This document shows, piece by piece, positions 60,401 to 64,000 of a stretch of DNA of 64,000 bases. The notes below the pieces were generated by a model, which saw nothing but the letters and a program-made list of their open reading frames with translations, had not been told where the DNA came from and made no database searches. The DNA is taken from positions 38,729,143 to 38,793,142 of the forward strand of contig NC_088714.1 in assembly GCF_963576615.1 (NCBI RefSeq). The letters run 5' to 3'. The first letter of the stretch is position 1; every line of letters starts with the position of its first letter. The stretch is from Watersipora subatra (lineage: Eukaryota; Bryozoa; Gymnolaemata; Cheilostomatida; Watersiporidae). The position numbers and the translations under genes are program-made.

Positions 60401-63400
60401 GCACATGCGTGATCAAGTACTTTATTGCTTACGTACTTATTTCTGTTACTTGTATGCAGTACAGTATATAACAACATTGTTCAATCAACTGAGGAGAAGA
60501 AGAGATGAAGCTTATAGTAACCTGCCCTATCTTGTTTGAACACTTGCTTTGCTTCTTAGATGTTTCTGTACTTACTAGATTGTCAAGTAGTTCCGAAACA
60601 AGAGATTCGACTTTAATCAAATCTGTCTGTAACTGATTTGATATCAAATAACAAAATGATTTGCATACAGCACTGGCTATTACTAATGTGCTTTCCTGGT
60701 GCAGTGCAACCTCGGTTCTCGAACACAATCCGTTCCAGAAGGTTGGTCGAAAACCGAGTTGTTCGAGATCCGAAACAGGTTTTCCCATTAGAATTAATAT
60801 ATATAAGTTTTAATCCGTTCCAACACCCTGAATGTTTACCTTTTTAGTATTTTATACATTATTTTATGCATGAAATTGCACATTAAAACGCTGACCAACA
60901 CATAAAAAGCAATGTATATCTCAGAAAATGTTAAGAAAAATGGCAAAGACACAAATAACATAAACATAAATGTAACCCAGGCTAATCGTACGTTCGTGTT
61001 GTCGTAATCTTCCATATGAAAGATTACGCTAACATGAACGTGTAAAAATAAAAAAAAGGATAAAAAAGAATTATGAATAAGATTTTTTACTCGGCTACAG
61101 GATGTTCTTTTCTCTTAAAATATCTATCCAATGACACATGCTTCTGCCTTCTTTTTAGCACTTTTCGAAAGTGGTTCATGATAGTGTCGTTAAAGTCATT
61201 GATGACTCTGGTGGCTGCAGCTTTATCGGGGTGGTGGAGTTCGACGAAATTCTGTAACTCGGCCCATTTGCTACACATTTGTTTAATCTCTGACAATGCG
61301 ACAACAGTTGGTCACGGAGAGAGCGATCTACACCCGTACGCCGCTCAGCATCCCACCCTCACGTACGCACTCACGCTTCGTACCGGCGTTCGAACTCCGA
61401 TTTTTGTTCGAACTACGAAGCAAGAATTTCTTGAATTTTTTGTTCAGACTCCGATTTGTTCGAACTGCGAGTCGTTCGAAAACCGAGGTTCCACTGTAAT
61501 TGGTTTTTCCAAAACCTGCTGAATACGTCATTTCTAATGAAATGTTGCTGAACACAAACCGGCTTACCAGCTGGTATTTTACATATCAATTTAGAAATCA
61601 AGCAAAGTTGTTGATATTCCAGAAAGATATGTACAGAAGTTCGATTCTTGTATTTAATAAGGAAGACGCGATGGTGGTGATATTAGATATACGAGATGCT
61701 GTTTGTAGCAGCATTATAACGTGTTTGAAAAATATATCTGTTGATATGCTGTTAGTATTCGCCCTTTTGGCATAGATTAAAGTGAGGCGTGGCTTGTGCG
61801 CTCGAACTATCATTCACTAGCATTACTAACGGGTATTTTTCTCTAAAAATACTCTCGTAAAATCTTTTGAAAATCTTTGACCAATTTTATTTTTTCTATC
61901 AAGTACCTGGAATGAGTGAACCACAGATAAAATTATATGTAATTAGTTGGCCAAGCAGGTGTGTAGCAACAGATAAACTTTATAGCTGTGCAAGTCTGCT
62001 AGCATTGGATAAGAGATCTGCAGGTCTGCTCGTAGACATTGCAACAGAATGCTTTGTACGGGTACAGACAACTCCACAACACCACATAAAACTTTACTTA
62101 GGAGTAAGTAACTCGTTTACCCGTTGTTAAGGAAACTTTGCTGAAATAACCAGGATTCAGCTTTGATGTTTCAAAATTGCCTATAAGACCTACTTAAATT
62201 GTCACTTTTACCAAGTTTTTTAAATTTGTTTTCATGTTGCGTAATAAAAAACATTCTGTAAGCACCATGATGGTGTCATGTTCAGCTGTTTGGGTTGTAG
62301 CTAATCGTTCAACTATTTCACAGCAATCAATCGCACTCACGAGAGGCGCTTACAACCTGTTCTTAGACAAGGTTGAGAATAATGGCTAAGGTCAAGTATG
62401 TAGATTTTGCGACAAATGACAATATACAACTGTCTATTCCAATGGCTTTGGTAATTTTTGCTTGAAGTAAAAGAAAGGAAATTATCAACTTTTTAATTTT
62501 GTGGATTAGTAACTGACTGTTGTTAGCAATACGTTTGCCAAATCAATATTTGCTTAGCCACAATTAATAAACACCCAGTCTATCTGTAAGTGCATTCTTT
62601 TTCTTAACTCTAGCTGGCTTCGGGCAGACGCATCTCTTATTATAGTAGAGATCAAAATATTAGCTCAAGTTACTAGCTTAAGTTACTAGCTTAAGTTACT
62701 CAAATTCATTAGATAAAAACATAGTCAATATCAACTACATCACCTGCCACTGGTTATAAGCTATTTTAAATCTTAAGCCAATGTGCAGCATAAAAAATAA
62801 TAAATGTCTTTCAGCCAATTATTTTAGCTATTTATGTCTTGAGCTTTTGAATATTTGAATCATGTATTGGCTGGAGGCACACAGAAACAAACAAATACCT
62901 TCATTTAAGAGCTCGAATGGTAAATGTTGTTGATTAAAAATAAATGTTCTGTGTAAAACCTTTTATTATCGTGCAACGCTGTGCATTTAGCTAGTATTGC
63001 TATAAACTAAACCAGTTTATTCTATGAATTAATATTGCTGTCAAGTAGCTTATATATTAGGTGATTAAATACATTGTAACTTGATATTACTATAAACCAC
63101 ACACTAAAAGCAAAGATGTGCTTTTAACTGAAAGCTATTCGTATAACAAAACTTCACAGTAATTTATTTTGTGGTCTTCTGTTTGGCTATAACAATTATT
63201 AGCGATGGCTAATAGATGCATTGAAAAATGGCTCGTAATCTATACTTGTTTAGTGAATCAAGGGTATTTCTAGTCACGCTGATATACATGTGAGGACTAG
63301 CTGCCCATGATCACTCTGTACAAATAGTTATGTTTGCTTTATAATGCGCTATCTATCGCATTTATTTGTTTCAAAGGTGGTGGCTCAAGAGATGTTTTAA

Positions 63401-63810
63401 TATTCTTCAGTGAATTCCGCACAGTTTGCAGTGCACTTCTGAGTGAACCTTTATTAAGTCTGACTACATTTAAACTTATCGCTTAGTTGTTCTCATCTTT
63501 TCTTCATTCCTGGTCAAGTTTAAGTTCAAAATTGCTTTCCTGTTTCGAGTAGAAACTATTTAACAACTACGTGAATGATCTTTACCGAGTCTAGGAAGTT
63601 CTTGCGGTTGAGGGAGATATCCAATCCGAGCGCATTTCCTGCTCCCAGTTACCACGCAAGGATTAGATAACCCTTGATAGAAGTCTGTGCGCAGAGTGGT
63701 ATAATCGGGGCACTGGAAATAATATGACCTTCCGTTTGAGCACTGGAAGTACTCGCACATGGAGCCCTTACTCGCTACGTAGTATGGCTGAGGATAGTTT
63801 TGCTGACATT
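57449..63810 (-). CDS. Secreted chitin-binding and EGF-domain protein (5' partial)
   Basis: Four exons on the minus strand share phase-1 junctions: 63810-63586, 59005-58502, 58410-58291, 57552-57449 (317 codons seen; the 5' end lies outside the window). Exon 1 carries a type-2 chitin-binding (peritrophin-A/CBM14-like) domain: CQQNYPQPYYVASK, then CEYFQCSNGRSYYFQCPDYT and two further Cys. Exon 2 opens with an EGF domain, C-x5-C-x5-C-x8-C-x-C-x8-C (CRGGDKCLRGGEC, CSCPPGYTGIEQC), then a Thr/Pro-rich linker. Exon 3 has a Cys-containing segment (ECFDNFVRCKPKYYADGLSL). The last exon reads AAEEVDVVNALLASDHLMDF and stops at 57449. Phase-1 modules, disulphide domains and mucin-like linkers point to an extracellular matrix protein, for example in cuticle, peritrophic or shell matrix. 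The last exon is the least certain. Confidence 0.78.
57800..58300 (-). repeat. 37-bp minisatellite containing splice-donor copies, 13 units
   Basis: The plus-strand unit is CACACCAGAGAAAGCTTACC, CCTAGCACAGCAGAGAT. Read on the gene's minus strand it contains GTGCTA(A/G)GGGTAA(G/C/A)C, the same sequence as the exon 3 end and donor GTGCTAAG|GGTAAGC region at 58291. The last unit spans the authentic exon-intron junction, so the array is a chain of duplicated donor sites extending into the intron. Confidence 0.92.
59195..59280 (+). repeat. 20-bp tandem repeat, first block
   Basis: Four copies of TAGTGCATATGTCTTTATAG. The same unit resumes at 59970 after an unrelated 690-bp stretch. Confidence 0.9.
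59281..59969. other. 690-bp AT-rich segment interrupting the 20-bp array
   Basis: It begins near TACGTACGCATACATGATGC and ends at GGGGAATTTATAG. I see no inverted ends or coding region. It may be an insertion, or the two array blocks may have grown separately. Confidence 0.4.
59970..60408 (+). repeat. 20-bp tandem repeat, second block, diverged
   Basis: About 22 copies related to TAGTGCATATGTCTTTATAG, with far more substitutions than the first block. Confidence 0.9.
60702..61496. mobile_element. Tigger/pogo-like deletion derivative
   Basis: CAGTGCAACCTCGGTTCTCG at the left is inverted at the right as CGAAAACCGAGGTTCCACTG, followed by TA. The 795-bp interior has repeated TTCGAAC motifs near the right end and the C-terminus of a transposase at 61296-61087. 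The left flank reads TG instead of TA, a small decay of the target duplication. It lies in the large intron of the chitin-binding gene. Confidence 0.82.
61087..61296 (-). pseudogene. C-terminal fragment of a Tigger-type transposase
   Basis: The 69-residue minus-strand frame contains FVELHHPDKAAATRVINDFN and MNHFRKVLKRRQKHVSLDRY, ending FKRKEHPVAE. Phrases of the type HHPDK...R..N.FND..M.HFR..LK.RQKQ.SLDRF are characteristic of the C-terminus of Tigger/jerky-like DDE transposases. The catalytic domain and the DNA-binding HTH domains are missing. Confidence 0.75.
61497..63585. other. Rest of the large intron of the chitin-binding gene
   Basis: AT-rich and non-coding as far as I can see. A three-copy 14-bp repeat (TAGCTTAAGTTACT) lies at 62660-62702. 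Confidence 0.45.
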
Positions 63811-64000
63811 CTGTAAAAAGATAATGTAGATTTCATGACACACATAAGCATGCAAAATCAATAGGGAACTTGATGACTATGTAATATGCTCACTGATCCT
63901 TACTAATCGGCGCTGGCCATTTGGTTGTTAAACTCAAACTCAGCTGTAACCTTTGAATCAGGTTTGTTATTTCAAATAATTTATGTTTTATCAGATATCT
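63811..64000. other. Intron upstream of the chitin-binding exon
   Basis: It begins (on the minus strand, ends) with the acceptor TTTTTACAG. The upstream exons, including the signal peptide, must lie beyond the window. Confidence 0.5.

Noticed and set aside
60576-60626. Minus-strand mini-exon reading TDLIKVESLVSELLDNL with splice-like ends
   Set aside because: It opens only in phase 0, while the chitin-binding gene joins its flanking exons directly in phase 1; inserting it would break the frame.

Overview
The window is nuclear DNA from a metazoan, most likely a marine invertebrate. Coding exons are short, sit in AT-rich sequence and are bounded by GT..AG introns with consistent phases. The recognisable proteins are animal ones: an ELM2-SANT-C2H2 corepressor, peflin, and a secreted chitin-binding/EGF protein. 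A lophotrochozoan is my guess from the chitin-binding protein and the mixture of DNA transposons; the sequence does not prove it.

Layout. (1) 3.8-11.5 kb, + strand: a ten-exon TRERF1/MIDEAS/ZNF541-type gene whose introns carry a 15-bp and a 19-bp minisatellite. (2) 13.7-17.2 kb, - strand: a structurally complete Ty3/gypsy-like LTR retrotransposon (5-bp target duplication, two LTRs, PBS, PPT) with decayed gag and protease and no reverse transcriptase. (3) 17-36 kb: mostly non-genic. It holds large tandem arrays (23 bp, 10 bp, TA, 47 bp and 24 bp units), a 750-bp hairpin element, local duplications, one orphan exon and a GC-richer islet with a two-finger C2H2 ORF. (4) 36-41 kb: transposon debris, with a P-element/THAP9-like transposase remnant, an 880-bp TTAA-flanked inverted-repeat element and a SWIM-zinc-finger pseudogene. 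(5) 42.8-45.4 kb, - strand: exons of an unrecognised gene. (6) 47.1-56.8 kb, + strand: peflin (PEF1) in eight exons, with introns inflated by a TA-flanked DNA transposon and by 58-bp and 44-bp satellite arrays. (7) 57.4-63.8 kb, - strand: the 3' part of a secreted chitin-binding + EGF protein with phase-1 exons. Its intron contains a 37-bp minisatellite built from copies of its own splice-donor junction. A Tigger/pogo-like deletion derivative lies in its large intron.

The genes do not form a pathway. The main theme is tandem-repeat growth inside introns and inside mobile elements. Most long open frames in the window are by-products of such arrays and are not genes. I found no CRISPR, operon or prokaryotic feature, no convincing tRNA or rRNA gene, and no clear new multi-gene system.
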